64,000 nt of DNA from Antarcticimicrobium luteum (GCF_004358185.1 NZ_SMUV01000059.1:34055-98054); one strand, 5' to 3'; positions 28,370-38,440 are shown, counted from the stretch's first letter. The notes: a model not told the origin generated them from the sequence alone. Program-made: numbers and translations.

Positions 28370-30625
28370 TCAGCGCGGCCGCCGCAGCTTGCGTTTGAGC
28401 TTGTCGGATTTCTTCCGGGCCTGCCCCGCCTTGCGTTTCGGGGTGGTGCGGCCACGTCCGGCGGTCGGGCCACGCGGCAGCGCCTTGTCCTCGAGCGACA
28501 GAAGCTCCAGCTCAAGCCCGCCCGAGACCGGGGCGGCCTCGACCAGGCGGACGGTGACCCGCTGGCCGATGGCAATGGTCAGCCCGGTGTCCGAGCCCAT
28601 CAGCGTGCCGGCCTCGCGGTCGAAATGGAAATACTCCCGCCCCAGCGTGCGGATCGGGATCAGCCCGTCGGCGCCGGTCTCGTCCAGTTTCACAAAGGCG
28701 CCAAAGCGGGCGATTCCGCTGATGCGCCCGGTGAACTCATTGCCCACCCGCTCGCTGAGATAGGCCGCCAGATAGCGGTCGGTGGTGTCGCGCTCGGCCA
28801 TCATCGAACGGCGCTCGGTCTCGGAGATATGTTCGGCGGTCTGTTGCAGCCGCTCGATCTCGTCCGCGGTCAGCCCGTCGTCGCCCCAGCGATGCGCGGC
28901 GATCAGCGCCCGGTGCACGATCAGGTCGGCATAACGCCGGATCGGCGAGGTGAAATGCGCGTAATGCGCCAGCGCCAGCCCGAAATGGCCAAAGTTCTCG
29001 GGGCTGTAATAGGCCTGCGTCATCGACCGCAGGGTCGACAGGTTGATCAGTTCCGCGTCGTCGCTGCCGGCGGCCTGGTCCAGCAGCGCGTTCAGGTGCC
29101 GGGTTTGCAGCACCTGCCCCTTGGCCAGCGTATAGCCTGCCGCCTGCGCGGTCTCTCGCAGCGCCTCGAGCTTCTCGGGGCTGGGTTCCTCGTGCACCCG
29201 GAACAACAGCGGCGAGCGCTTGGCGTTGAGCGTTTCCGCAGCGGCCACGTTGGCGAGGATCATGAATTCCTCGATCAGCCGGTGTGCGTCCAGCCGGTCG
29301 CGGAAATTGACCGACTCCACCTTGCCGTCCTCGGACAGCACGATGCGCCGTTCGGGCAGGTCCAGGTCGAGCGGCTGGCGGTGCTCGCGCGCCTTCCGCA
29401 GCGCGTGATAGGCGGCGTAGAGCGGTTTCAGAACCGGCTCGACCAGCGCCTCGGTGCGCTCATTGGGGTTGCCGTCGACGGCCTCCTGCACCTCGGCATA
29501 GGTCAACGCGGCGGCGGAACGCATCAGCCCGCGCACGAACTTGTGGCCGATCTCGCGCCCCTCGGGGGTGATCTGCATCCGCACGGCGACGCAGGCGCGC
29601 GGCACGTTCTCGTGCAGCGAGCACAGATCGCCCGACAGCCGGTCGGGCAGCATCGGCACCACACGGTCGGGGAAATAGGAGGAGTTGCCGCGCTTGCGCG
29701 CCTCGCGGTCCAGCGCGCTGCCGGGGCGCACAAAGGCGGCCACATCGGCGATGGCGACCCAGATCACAAAGCCGCCGGGATTCTTGGGGTCGTCATCGGG
29801 CAGGGCAAGACAGGCATCGTCGCGGTCGCGCGCATCGACCGGGTCGATGGTGATCAGCGGCAGATCGCGCAGATCCTCGCGCCCGTTCAGCCCGACCGGC
29901 TTGCAGGCGTCGGCCTCGGCGATCACCTCGTCGGGAAAGGCATCGGGAATGCCGTGCTGGTGGATTGCGATCAGCGACACCGCCTTGGGCGCGCTGGGGT
30001 CGCCCAGCCGCTCGACGATGCGGGCGCGCGGCAGGCCCATGCGGCCCTTGGGCCCGGATTGCTCGGCCTCGACCAGCTCGCCGTCCTTCGCCCCATGGCG
30101 GGCGTCTTCGGGGACGTTCCATTCGGTGCTGGTGCCCTTGTCGATCGGCACGATCCGGCCGCCCTCGGCCCCCTTGCGGAAAATTCCCAGGACGCGCTTG
30201 GGATTGGTGCCGATGCGGCGGATCAGCCGCGCCTCGTAATTGTGATCCTCTTCATGCACCAGGGTCATGCGGGCCAGGATGCGGTCCCCCTCGCCCAGAG
30301 CCGGGTCAGAGGCGCGGGGCACGACCAGAACGATCGGCTCCACCCCCTCGCCGTGCCATTCCAGCGGGCGCGCGAAAAGGTCGCCATCGGCATTCGGTGC
30401 TTTGACCTGAAGCACGGTGACGGGCGGCAGGCTGTCCGCGTCGCGGTAGGTCTTCTTGCGCTTTTCCAGATGCCCCTCGGATTCGAGCTCTTTCAGAACC
30501 CGTTTCAGGTCGATCCGGTCGGCCCCCTTGATCCCGAACGCCTTGGCGATATCGCGTTTCGACGATTGGGTGGGGTGGGCGGAAATCCAGTCGAGGATTT
30601 CCTGTCTGGAGGGAATGCGCGTCAT
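28370..30625 (-). CDS. rnr: Ribonuclease R
   Basis: Processive 3'-to-5' exoribonuclease for structured RNA, 751 aa, cytosolic. An N-terminal winged-helix region (QEILDWISAHPTQSSKRDIAKA) precedes cold-shock-type folds. The catalytic RNB domain has the acidic cluster in TIDPVDARDRDDACLAL and GSALDREARKRGNSSYFPDR. An S1 domain is visible in ISGIARFGAFVKLDETGADG. A Lys/Arg-rich tail ends the protein. Start ATG at 30625. Confidence 0.96.
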   Translation of the reverse strand: MTRIPSRQEILDWISAHPTQSSKRDIAKAFGIKGADRIDLKRVLKELESEGHLEKRKKTYRDADSLPPVTVLQVKAPNADGDLFARPLEWHGEGVEPIVLVVPRASDPALGEGDRILARMTLVHEEDHNYEARLIRRIGTNPKRVLGIFRKGAEGGRIVPIDKGTSTEWNVPEDARHGAKDGELVEAEQSGPKGRMGLPRARIVERLGDPSAPKAVSLIAIHQHGIPDAFPDEVIAEADACKPVGLNGREDLRDLPLITIDPVDARDRDDACLALPDDDPKNPGGFVIWVAIADVAAFVRPGSALDREARKRGNSSYFPDRVVPMLPDRLSGDLCSLHENVPRACVAVRMQITPEGREIGHKFVRGLMRSAAALTYAEVQEAVDGNPNERTEALVEPVLKPLYAAYHALRKAREHRQPLDLDLPERRIVLSEDGKVESVNFRDRLDAHRLIEEFMILANVAAAETLNAKRSPLLFRVHEEPSPEKLEALRETAQAAGYTLAKGQVLQTRHLNALLDQAAGSDDAELINLSTLRSMTQAYYSPENFGHFGLALAHYAHFTSPIRRYADLIVHRALIAAHRWGDDGLTADEIERLQQTAEHISETERRSMMAERDTTDRYLAAYLSERVGNEFTGRISGIARFGAFVKLDETGADGLIPIRTLGREYFHFDREAGTLMGSDTGLTIAIGQRVTVRLVEAAPVSGGLELELLSLEDKALPRGPTAGRGRTTPKRKAGQARKKSDKLKRKLRRPR

Positions 30626-30800
30626 GGTTTTGCCCTAGCACGCCACGGGGGCGGCGTCATGGCGAAAAGCGACCGGATCCCGACGGGCCGCCGGCGGATC
30701 CCGGCACAAAATCGGACCGAAGCTCCAGACCGGAGTCCGGCGGTCCGGGCGGGCTGTTCCCGGTGCCCGGACATGCGCCATTTGCGGGCCGGAGAACGGC

Positions 30801-31370
30801 CTACCGGCGCAGATCGGCGGCGGTATCCACGTCATGAAGCGTATCGGCCAGCGCGATGCGGTATCCGGACAGGGTGGCGATACTGTCGCCAAGCGCGTGT
30901 TCGGTGGACCAGCGCGCGCCGTCAAAGAGCGTCCGGGGCAGGCGGCCGGGATGGGTGGCGCCGACCAGCCAGAAACCGCCGTCCGCGGCCGGGGCGAAAA
31001 CCGCGTCGTGCGAGCCCAGAAGCGCGAAGGCGCGGGCGATATGGGCGGGGGTGACGCCGGGAATGTCGGAGCCGATCAGGCAAACCGGGCCGCCGGGCCG
31101 TTGCAGCAGCCGCAGCATCCGCCGGCCCAGATCGCCGCTGCCCTGCGAAACCCGCGGCAGGTCCGATGGCCACAGGGCCGAGCGCACCGCCCGGTCCGGC
31201 GCCACCGCCAGCAGAATTTGCCAGCGCGGGTCGTGCAAACGCCTGAGCAGCCGCGCGCATTGATGCCGGTACCACCAGGCGGCCGGAACCGCCCCGATCT
31301 CGCGCCCCAGCCGGGTTTTCACCCGTCCCGGGCGCGGTTCCTTGACCATCACGATCAGCGTGCGGCGCAT
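30801..31370 (-). CDS. DUF2064 / TIGR04282-type glycosyltransferase-like protein
   Basis: GT-A-like nucleotidyl-sugar enzyme family sometimes annotated for arsenosugar synthesis; 189 aa. The start MVKEPRPGRVKTRLGREIG is the family's nucleotide-site motif, followed by GDLGRRMLR, CLIGSDIPGVTP and FAPAADGGFWLVG. It begins 10 bases after the dapE stop and is likely co-transcribed with it. The ATG at 31370 is chosen because the longer open frame would run into dapE. The true substrate is unknown, and no arsenic genes are nearby. Confidence 0.8.
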   Translation of the reverse strand: MRRTLIVMVKEPRPGRVKTRLGREIGAVPAAWWYRHQCARLLRRLHDPRWQILLAVAPDRAVRSALWPSDLPRVSQGSGDLGRRMLRLLQRPGGPVCLIGSDIPGVTPAHIARAFALLGSHDAVFAPAADGGFWLVGATHPGRLPRTLFDGARWSTEHALGDSIATLSGYRIALADTLHDVDTAADLRR

Positions 31371-31380
31371 GGGCCCGGCC

Positions 31381-32526
31381 TCAGGCGAAATAGTCCCTGA
31401 GGATGCGGGTATAGATCGCCTTGAGCTGGTGGATCTGATCGACCGGCACGTTCTCATCGACCTGGTGCATGGTCTTGCCGACCAACCCGAATTCCACCAC
31501 CGGGCAGTGATCCTTGATGAACCGCGCGTCCGAGGTGCCCCCCGTTGTCGACAGCACCGGTGTCACGCCGGTCTCGGCCTGCACCGCCGCCGAGACCAGA
31601 TCGGACAGCGGCCCCGGCGGGGTGAGGAAGCTTTCGCCGGAGATCTTCACCCGCATTTCCACCGCCACGCCAAAGTCTTCGGCCACCCGGTCGGCCTCGG
31701 CGCGCAGCCAGTCGGTCAGCGCGGCGCCGGTATGGGTATCGTTGAAGCGGATGTTCACCGCGCCGCTGCACTGGGCGGGGATCACGTTGGTCGCGGTGTT
31801 GCCGGTGTCGATGGTCACCACCGCCAGCGTCGAGGGATCGAAGTGCGCGGTGCCCCGGTCCAGCTCATGGCTGGCCAGCCGGTCCATCAGCCGCGCCATC
31901 GCCGGCAGTGGGTTGCGCGCCCGGTGCGGATAGGCCGAATGCCCCTGCACCCCCACCACCGTGAACCATGCGGTCATCGAGCCGCGCCGGCCGATCTTGA
32001 TCATCTCGCCCATGGTCTCGGGGCAGGTGGGTTCGCCCACCAGACAGACCGACATCGCCTCGCCCGCCTGCGCCATGTAATCGAGCAGCGCCACGGTGCC
32101 GTCGACCGCATCGCCCTCCTCGTCGCCGGTGATGGCCAGGACCACCGCGCCGTCGGGCGGGGTGTCGGTGACCAGGTCGATGGCGGCGGCGGCAAAGGCG
32201 GCGACGCCGGATTTCATGTCGGTGGCGCCGCGTCCGTAGAGCACACCGTCCTTCTCGACCGCGCCGAAGGGCGGCACCGTCCAGGCGGCCGCGTCGCCCA
32301 CCGGCACCACATCGGTATGACCGTTGAAGCCGAATGTCCGCACATGCCCCTTGTCGCCCCAGCGGGCAAAAAGGTTGGCCACCCCGCCGCGATCGGCGCG
32401 GGCACAGGTGAAACCGGCCGCGCTCAGCCGCTCCTCCAGCAGCACCAGCGCGCCGCCCTCCTCGGGCGTAACCGAGGGGCAGCGGATCAGGTCGGCGGTC
32501 AGGCGGGCGGGGTCGGTCTTGGGCAT
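31381..32526 (-). CDS. dapE: Succinyl-diaminopimelate desuccinylase
   Basis: M20-family zinc amidohydrolase of lysine and diaminopimelate synthesis, 381 aa. It removes succinate from N-succinyl-LL-diaminopimelate. Visible are the zinc sites [12 protein letters not shown] and [26 protein letters not shown], and the DapE-typical [20 protein letters not shown]. The ATG at 32526 starts [25 protein letters not shown]. dapD of the same pathway lies 3.5 kb away on the same strand, separate from this unit. Confidence 0.96.
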   Translation of the reverse strand: MPKTDPARLTADLIRCPSVTPEEGGALVLLEERLSAAGFTCARADRGGVANLFARWGDKGHVRTFGFNGHTDVVPVGDAAAWTVPPFGAVEKDGVLYGRGATDMKSGVAAFAAAAIDLVTDTPPDGAVVLAITGDEEGDAVDGTVALLDYMAQAGEAMSVCLVGEPTCPETMGEMIKIGRRGSMTAWFTVVGVQGHSAYPHRARNPLPAMARLMDRLASHELDRGTAHFDPSTLAVVTIDTGNTATNVIPAQCSGAVNIRFNDTHTGAALTDWLRAEADRVAEDFGVAVEMRVKISGESFLTPPGPLSDLVSAAVQAETGVTPVLSTTGGTSDARFIKDHCPVVEFGLVGKTMHQVDENVPVDQIHQLKAIYTRILRDYFA

Positions 32527-32669
32527 GGTTTTATCCTTTGCAGGTCTGTCGCGGGCGGCGTCAAATTGGGCTGAAACGCCGGCAAAGCCAACCCCGGGCG
32601 GATTCCGGGCCACCGACGGCTTGCCGCACCGCCGGTTTGTGCTTAAGCAACGGGAAAAACCGGGGACAG

Positions 32670-33725
32670 ATGACAAGATTTATTGCTGCTTTCTTGGTGG
32701 GATTGGGGCTGTGGGCGCATTGTGCCGCGGCCCAGACCCTGACCGTGGCCACGGTCACCCGCCCGCCGTTCTCGATGGTCGAGGGCGGCAAGGAGAACGG
32801 TTTCTCGATGGATCTGCTGGCCGCCCTGTCCGAGGCGTTGCAGTGGGACCACCGCGTCGAGCGGGTGGACCAGTTCTCCGACATGCTGAGCGCTGTGACC
32901 GATGGCAGGGCCGATCTGGCGATGGCCAATATCTCGATCACCGCCGCGCGCGAAGGTATCATGGATTTCAGCCAGCCGATTTTCGAGGCCGGGTTGCAGA
33001 TGATGGTGCATGCCGACTCGGCCCGGGGGGCGTCGATATGGCGCTCGGTGCTGTCGCGCGACCTGCTGCTCGCGATCGTCGCGGCGTTTGTGATGCTGCT
33101 GGGCGGCGGCATGCTGATGTGGCTGTTCGAACGCCGCGCGCAGCCCTATTTCGACCGCCCCGTGCACGAGGCCTGGTTCCCCTCGTTCTGGTGGGCGCTG
33201 AACCTGGTGGTCAACGGCGGCTTCGAGGAGAGGGTGCCGCGCACCATCCTGGGGCGTCTTTTCGGCGTGATCCTGGTGATTTCCTCGCTGTTCATAGTCT
33301 CTGTGTTTGTCGCCAAGATCACCTCGGTGATGACGGTTCAGGCGATCAGCGGGTCGGTCAACTCGGTCAATGACCTTTACGGCAAGCGGGTGGTGACCAT
33401 CGCGGGATCCACGGCCGCCGGGTTCCTGGACCGGCGCGAGGTGGGGTATGACGCCTATGACGGGTTGCAGCCGATGCTGCGCGCGTTCGAGGAGGGGAGG
33501 GCCGATGTGGTCGTCTTCGACGCGCCGATCCTGTCCTACTATGCCAATCACGGCGGGCGCGAGGTGGCGCGCCTGGCCGGGCCGGTATTCCTGCGCGAGA
33601 ATTACGGCATCGCCTTTCCCACCGGCAGCGCATTGGTCGAAGATGTCAATCAGGCGCTTCTGGCCCTGCGCGAGGACGGCACCTATGACCGGATCTACCG
33701 CAAGTGGTTCGGGGTTCGGAACTGA
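32670..33725 (+). CDS. Prokaryotic ionotropic-glutamate-receptor-like protein (binding domain with two membrane segments and pore loop)
   Basis: 351-aa protein with the layout of bacterial glutamate receptor channels such as GluR0. There is a signal peptide (1-21) and first half of a periplasmic amino-acid-binding domain (22-125, with the ligand Arg in [14 protein letters not shown]). Then come membrane segment 132-152, a pore-like loop 172-190, membrane segment 196-218, and the second half of the binding domain (228-351). The loop reads [18 protein letters not shown], where potassium-type members have TVGYGD. ATG 32670 follows CGGGGACAG. It is divergent from dapE. An ion-channel role is likely, but ion choice is open. 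Confidence 0.82.
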   Translation: MTRFIAAFLVGLGLWAHCAAAQTLTVATVTRPPFSMVEGGKENGFSMDLLAALSEALQWDHRVERVDQFSDMLSAVTDGRADLAMANISITAAREGIMDFSQPIFEAGLQMMVHADSARGASIWRSVLSRDLLLAIVAAFVMLLGGGMLMWLFERRAQPYFDRPVHEAWFPSFWWALNLVVNGGFEERVPRTILGRLFGVILVISSLFIVSVFVAKITSVMTVQAISGSVNSVNDLYGKRVVTIAGSTAAGFLDRREVGYDAYDGLQPMLRAFEEGRADVVVFDAPILSYYANHGGREVARLAGPVFLRENYGIAFPTGSALVEDVNQALLALREDGTYDRIYRKWFGVRN

Positions 33726-33755
33726 GGCGCGGCCGGCGGCACGGGTCGCCGCGCG

Positions 33756-34127
33756 TTAGTGCAGGATGTCCTCGGGCTCAGGGGCGTCACCGAAAAAGGG
33801 CGTCATCTGCGCCACGATCACGGCGTTCTCGTCCAGCGCCCGCTGCATCAGCCCGCGTTCCTCGCCGTCGATTTCATGGCCGGCCTCGAGCCGCTCTTCC
33901 AGCGTGCCGTAGCCGGTGACATCGAGCGGGGCGGTATCGGCCTGTTTCAGGATCGCCACGGTCTCACGCACCGCCTCGGCCTCGTCCACGCCGGAGGCAA
34001 AGCACATCAGCGCGGCACCGGTGGCGCCTTCGGGCAGGCCGTCGCCGGATTTGCGGCCGATCTGGACCAGCAGCGTATAGACCTGCTGACGGGAGGGTTT
34101 GTCCTTGCGTGTCATCCTTCGGGCCAT
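33756..34127 (-). CDS. Conserved hypothetical protein
   Basis: 123-aa acidic protein that I do not recognise by name. It has a Lys/Arg-rich N-terminus (TRKDKPSRQQVYTLLVQIGRKSGD), a small hydrophobic patch GAALMCFASGVDEAEAV, and an acidic end with FFGDAPEPEDILH. There is no signal peptide or membrane segment. Start could be 34127 or the ATG four codons later at 34115; neither ribosome site is strong. It is convergent with the receptor-like gene. Confidence 0.7.
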   Translation of the reverse strand: MARRMTRKDKPSRQQVYTLLVQIGRKSGDGLPEGATGAALMCFASGVDEAEAVRETVAILKQADTAPLDVTGYGTLEERLEAGHEIDGEERGLMQRALDENAVIVAQMTPFFGDAPEPEDILH

Positions 34128-34179
34128 ATCCGCAATGTCCCGGCGTGGTCAAGCGTGGCCGTTCGGGTGCAACAATTTT

Positions 34180-34219
34180 GAAAAAAGCTGCAAATTCGGG
34201 AAAAACTGCACATTTTCGC
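34180..34219. promoter_or_regulatory. Tandem A-rich direct repeats upstream of Hint-domain gene
   Basis: Two related units (GAAAAAAGCTGCAAATTCG at 34180 and GAAAAACTGCACATTTTCG at 34200) lie 20 bases apart in an AT-rich patch about 100 bases before the Hint gene. Spacing of two helical turns suits an activator site. This is unproven. Confidence 0.35.
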
Positions 34220-34294
34220 CCAATTCTTTTTTCATGACTTCAGCATAAGAAAAGGCAGCGAAAAGTTGCCGCCAATAGATTTTGAGGCACAGTA

Positions 34295-35863
34295 ATGGCT
34301 ACAGCGTCCGAACTTTCTATCGACACGTCCGCCTCCGCGATGGACATGGCAGAGGCCATGTTCGGCAGCGGGATCAGCATCACCTCGGCCAGCTATACCG
34401 GCGATTCGGATGCCTCGGGTATCTACACGAACGGCGATACGGTCGCGCCGGACCTGACGCCCTCGGACTCCGGTGTCATCCTCTCCACCGGCGAGGCCCG
34501 GGATGTGACGAATTCGTCCGGTGATCCCAACACGTCGAACTCCACCTCGACCAACAACTACGATCCGGGCGATTCCGATCTCACCGATCTGGCCGGGTAT
34601 CAGACCTATGACGCCGCGGTGTTCGAGGCGACCTTTGTGCCGGACGGCGATACGCTGACCATGCAGGTGACCTTTTCGTCCGAGGAATATCTGGAATATG
34701 TCGATTCCGGCTTCAACGACGCGGTCGGGATCTGGGTGAACGGGGTACAGGCCGAACTGACGGTCGGCTCCGGCGACATCACGATCGACAACATCAACGA
34801 CGAGAGCAATTCGAACCTCTATATCGACAACCCGAAATCGCTCGACCTCTACAATACCGAGATGGACGGGCTGACGGTGACCCTGACGCTGAAGGCGCCG
34901 GTCAACGCGGGCGAAGAAAACACGATCAAGATCGGCATCGCCGACGCGGGCGATGCGATCTACGACAGCAACCTGCTGATTGCCGGCGACTCGATCCAGA
35001 CCGCGCTGATCGCCGGCGATGACGAGCTCGAGGTGCTGGGCGAATCCGGCACGTTCGACCTGCTCGCAAACGATTCAAGCTCGGTCGGCGGGACGCTGAC
35101 CATCACCAAGATCAACGGCCAGGATGTCGTGGCAGGCGAGACCATCATCCTGCCCTCGGGCGAGCAGGTGATGCTGAACGCGGATGGCACGGTCACCGTC
35201 TTTACCGACGACGATGCCGAGACCAACGTTTTCACCTATGAGGTCGAGGACGACGACGGGAACACCGACACCGCCTTTGTCGAGATGACCACGGTTCCCT
35301 GCCTGGTGGCCGGCACGCTGGTCGAGACGCCCGGCGGCATGGTCGCGGTCGAGGATCTGCAACCCGGTGACATGGTGATGACCCGCGACGACGGCCCGCA
35401 GCCGGTGCGGTGGAGCGGTCGGACGACACGGCAGGCCAGCGGGTGCGACGCGCCGGTGGTAATCGAAGCGGGCGCGCTGGGCGATCACGGAACCGCCGAG
35501 CTGTCGCAGAACCACCGGGTGCTGATGTGCTCGCCCCGGGCCGAGCTGCTGTTCGGCGAGGGCGAGGTTCTGGTCAAGGCCAAGGATCTGGTGAACGGCG
35601 CCTCGATCCGCCTGCGCGGCGACGGCGCCCCGGTCACCTACGTCCATGTGATGTTCGACCGGCACCAGATCATTCGCGGCAACGGGCTGGACAGCGAAAG
35701 CTATCATCCCGGTCAGGAGACCATCGGCAGTTTCGATGCCGAAACGCAGGACGAAATTCTGCGCCTGATGCCGGATGCGGGCATGGCCGCGGATTTCGGA
35801 TATGGCCCGGCGGCCCGCCCCTCGCTGAAGGGCTTTGAAAGCCGCGCACTGCTGGAGGCCTGA
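34295..35863 (+). CDS. Hint-domain protein with choice-of-anchor-L-type domain
   Basis: 522-aa, strongly acidic, presumably secreted or surface protein without a classical signal peptide. Residues about 15-235 resemble the choice-of-anchor L domain (FSSEEYLEYVDSGFNDAVGIWVNG). Residues 238-332 look like a beta-sandwich linker (FDLLANDSSSVGGTLTI, FTYEVEDDDGNTDTA). From Cys336 (PCLVAGTLVETPGG) begins a Hint_2 module, with SQNHRVLM and MFDRHQIIRGNGLDSESYHPG. Hint folds can cleave themselves at the N-terminal Cys; whether this one does is unknown. ATG 34295 has GAGG upstream. Confidence 0.88.
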   Translation: MATASELSIDTSASAMDMAEAMFGSGISITSASYTGDSDASGIYTNGDTVAPDLTPSDSGVILSTGEARDVTNSSGDPNTSNSTSTNNYDPGDSDLTDLAGYQTYDAAVFEATFVPDGDTLTMQVTFSSEEYLEYVDSGFNDAVGIWVNGVQAELTVGSGDITIDNINDESNSNLYIDNPKSLDLYNTEMDGLTVTLTLKAPVNAGEENTIKIGIADAGDAIYDSNLLIAGDSIQTALIAGDDELEVLGESGTFDLLANDSSSVGGTLTITKINGQDVVAGETIILPSGEQVMLNADGTVTVFTDDDAETNVFTYEVEDDDGNTDTAFVEMTTVPCLVAGTLVETPGGMVAVEDLQPGDMVMTRDDGPQPVRWSGRTTRQASGCDAPVVIEAGALGDHGTAELSQNHRVLMCSPRAELLFGEGEVLVKAKDLVNGASIRLRGDGAPVTYVHVMFDRHQIIRGNGLDSESYHPGQETIGSFDAETQDEILRLMPDAGMAADFGYGPAARPSLKGFESRALLEA

Positions 35864-35927
35864 GGTCCGGGCGTATCGGGTGGGGAAGCACCCGCGTGGC
35901 GGCGCCGCGCGCCTTGTTCCGGGCAGG

Positions 35928-35969
35928 AAAGAAAAGGGCGGCCTCATCGTCGAGGCCGCCCTTTTCTTT
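35928..35969. terminator. Bidirectional terminator between Hint gene and dapD
   Basis: 18-bp perfect stem (35928-35945 with 35952-35969) around a 6-base loop. An A-rich left end and T-rich right end let it serve both converging genes. Confidence 0.92.
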
Positions 35970-35983
35970 GGCTCCAAGCAGGA

Positions 35984-36811
35984 TCAGTCGCGCAGCAACT
36001 CGTTGATGCCGGTCTTGGACCGGGTCTGCGCGTCCACCCGCTTCACGATCACCGCGCAATAGAGGTTGATGCCGTTCTTTGACGGCATCGAGCCGGCGAC
36101 CACCACCGAATAGGGCGGCACCTCGCCATACATCACCTCGCCGGTGTCACGGTCGACGATCTTGGTCGATTTGCCGATGAAGACACCCATGCCCAGCACC
36201 GAGCCCTCGCGCACGATGCAGCCCTCGACCACCTCGGACCGCGCGCCGATGAAGCAGTTGTCCTCGATGATCGTCGGGCCGGCCTGCATCGGCTCCAGCA
36301 CGCCGCCGATGCCGACGCCGCCCGACAGGTGCACGCCCTTGCCGATCTGCGCGCAGCTGCCGACGGTGGCCCAGGTATCCACCATGGTGCCCTCGTCGAC
36401 ATGGGCGCCGAGGTTGACGAAGGAGGGCATCAGCACCACGCCGGGCGCGATATAGGCCGATTTGCGCACCACGCAGTTCGGCACCGCGCGGAACCCGGCG
36501 GATTTCCATTCGGCCTCGCCCCAGCCCTTGAACTTGCTGTCGACCTTGTCCCACCAGCCCGAGCCCTGCGGGCCGTTGTCGTGCACTTCCATGTCCTTGA
36601 TGCGAAAGCCCAGCAGCACGGCCTTTTTCGCCCACTGGTTCACGTGCCACGACCCGTCGGCCTGTTTCTCGGCCACGCGGAGCGTGCCGCTGTCGAGTGC
36701 GTTCAGCGTGTCTTCGATGGCTTCGCGGGTTTCGCCGCCGGTCGAGGGGGTGATGGTATCGCGGTTTTCCCACGCGGATTCGATGGCGGCTTCCAGTTGG
36801 GCGTTGGACAT
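35984..36811 (-). CDS. dapD: 2,3,4,5-tetrahydropyridine-2,6-dicarboxylate N-succinyltransferase
   Basis: Succinyl-CoA-dependent enzyme of lysine and diaminopimelate synthesis, 275 aa, whose product leads on to the DapE substrate. After an N-terminal helical domain come left-handed beta-helix repeats ([56 protein letters not shown]). ATG 36811 ([18 protein letters not shown]) follows GAGGAGAGAAAG on the minus strand. It is single, with a strong shared terminator. Confidence 0.97.
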   Translation of the reverse strand: MSNAQLEAAIESAWENRDTITPSTGGETREAIEDTLNALDSGTLRVAEKQADGSWHVNQWAKKAVLLGFRIKDMEVHDNGPQGSGWWDKVDSKFKGWGEAEWKSAGFRAVPNCVVRKSAYIAPGVVLMPSFVNLGAHVDEGTMVDTWATVGSCAQIGKGVHLSGGVGIGGVLEPMQAGPTIIEDNCFIGARSEVVEGCIVREGSVLGMGVFIGKSTKIVDRDTGEVMYGEVPPYSVVVAGSMPSKNGINLYCAVIVKRVDAQTRSKTGINELLRD

Positions 36812-36902
36812 CTTTCTCTCCTCGTCCGATCGGGTTTCATGCCCTATAGCGGGCGCGCCGCCTGGCGACAATCCATCAGACCCCCGGCAAGGAGAGATAC
36901 CC

Positions 36903-37298
36903 ATGGCCAAAGCCATCCACAGCATGATCCGCGTATTGGACGAGGCGCGTTCGGTCGCCTTCTACGAGACCGCCTTTGGTCTCAAGATCACCGACCGCCT
37001 GGATTTTCCCGGCTTCACGCTGGTCTACCTCAGCAACGAGGAGACCGGGTTCGAGCTGGAGCTGACGGTAAACAAGGACCGGACCGAACCCTACGATCTG
37101 GGCGACGGATATGGCCATCTGGCGGTGTCGGTCGCGGATCTGGCGGCAGAGCACGCGCGGCTCAAATCCGCAGGGCTCGCGCCGCGCGACATCGTGGCCT
37201 TTGCCCCCGCGGGTGAGGTGATTGCCGAGTTTTTCTTTATCGCCGACCCCGACGGCTATCAGATCGAGGTTCTCAAGCGCGGCGGGCGGTATCTGTAA
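36903..37298 (+). CDS. gloA: Lactoylglutathione lyase (glyoxalase I)
   Basis: Metal enzyme that turns the methylglyoxal-glutathione hemithioacetal into lactoylglutathione; 131 aa, cytosolic. By alignment from memory with E. coli GloA the four metal ligands are H6, E53 (ELELTVNK), H72 (YGHLAVSV) and E122 (YQIEVL). ATG 36903 follows AAGGAGAG. Divergent from dapD by 91 bases, so their promoters share that space. Confidence 0.95.
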   Translation: MAKAIHSMIRVLDEARSVAFYETAFGLKITDRLDFPGFTLVYLSNEETGFELELTVNKDRTEPYDLGDGYGHLAVSVADLAAEHARLKSAGLAPRDIVAFAPAGEVIAEFFFIADPDGYQIEVLKRGGRYL

Positions 37299-37345
37299 CG
37301 GGCGGTCCGCCTGCTCCATTGCGCCCGGCCGCGAGGCCGGGCCAA

Positions 37346-38266
37346 TCACCCCAGCGGATCGGGCGCGATATTGCCGCCGCAGACCAGCACGGCCACCCGT
37401 TCCCCCGGCGCCGGAACATAGGCGCCCGACATCAGCGCGGCCAGCGCCGCCGCGCCGGCCGGCTCCACCAGCTGCCGCCGTTCCTGCCACAGGGCGCGCT
37501 GGGCGGTGGCGATGGCGTCGTCGGTCACCAGAACCGATTGCACCTCGAACTCCCGCGCCAGGTCAAAGCAGATCCGGCCGATCCGCCGCGCCCCCAGCGC
37601 GTTTGCGGCGATGCCGGAAACCTCCACATCCACCGGCTCGCCGGCCATGAGCGCCGCGTTCAGCGCGCAGGAGGTTTCCGGCTCCACCGCCACCACCTTG
37701 CGCGCGCCGCGCAGCCAGGCCAGCGCACCGGCGATCAGTCCGCCTCCGCCCACCGCGATCAACACGGTATCGGCGGTCAGCCCCTGCTCCTCCCACTCGC
37801 GCAGGCAGGTGCCCTGACCGGCCACCGTGGCGGGCGAATCATAGGCATGGATCTGCATCGCCCCGGTCTCGGCCTCATAGGCCTGCGCGGCCTGGAGCGC
37901 GTTGGCGTATTCGCCGGCCACCACATGCAGGTCGGCGCCGGTGCGTTCGATCAGCGCGATCTTGGCCGGACCGGCGATCTCGGGAACGAAGATCGCCGCG
38001 CGATGTCCCAGCGCGCGGGCGGCATGGGCCACCGCCGCGCCGTGGTTGCCGCCCGAGGCCGCGACCAGCCCCGCGTCGGGCACCTTGCCGGAAAGCATCG
38101 TGTTGAACGCGCCGCGCGCCTTGAAGCTGCCGGTGTGCTGGATCTGCTCCAGTTTCATCTCGACAGGCCATGGCAGGCCAAAGCCCGCGACCTCCATCAC
38201 CGGGGTGCGCACCACATGGGGGGCGATCCGCGCCGCCGCCGCGTCGATATCCTGACGATCCACCAC
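37346..38266 (-). CDS. Threonine/serine dehydratase-like PLP enzyme
   Basis: Fold-type II PLP enzyme, 306 aa, without the regulatory C-terminal domain of biosynthetic IlvA, so more like catabolic or serine-racemase-type members. The PLP lysine is in HTGSFKARGAFN, the phosphate loop is VGGGGLIAGALAWL, and ASGGNHGAAVA is also present. I chose the GTG at 38266 (VVDRQDIDAAAARIAP) because AAGGA precedes it. It is convergent with gloA. The likely reaction is deamination of threonine or serine to a 2-oxo acid. Confidence 0.85.
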   Translation of the reverse strand: MVDRQDIDAAAARIAPHVVRTPVMEVAGFGLPWPVEMKLEQIQHTGSFKARGAFNTMLSGKVPDAGLVAASGGNHGAAVAHAARALGHRAAIFVPEIAGPAKIALIERTGADLHVVAGEYANALQAAQAYEAETGAMQIHAYDSPATVAGQGTCLREWEEQGLTADTVLIAVGGGGLIAGALAWLRGARKVVAVEPETSCALNAALMAGEPVDVEVSGIAANALGARRIGRICFDLAREFEVQSVLVTDDAIATAQRALWQERRQLVEPAGAAALAALMSGAYVPAPGERVAVLVCGGNIAPDPLG

Positions 38267-38440
38267 TGCCTGTCCTTCCGAATTCAAGATGGCTCCAGAT
38301 AACCGGCCTTGACCGGGAAGGGCAACGGCCGGGTCGGAAGGCCGCGACACCTACAGGAGATATCGTTTGATTTTTTCGCGCGGAGGGGGTTCATTTGCGG
38401 CATTCAAAGACCGTCATGCTTTTAGGAATCAGGGGGCTCC

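Noticed and set aside
28625..31054. An 809-codon plus-strand frame over rnr
   Set aside because: Shadow of ribonuclease R; low-complexity His/Gln/Arg-rich translation.
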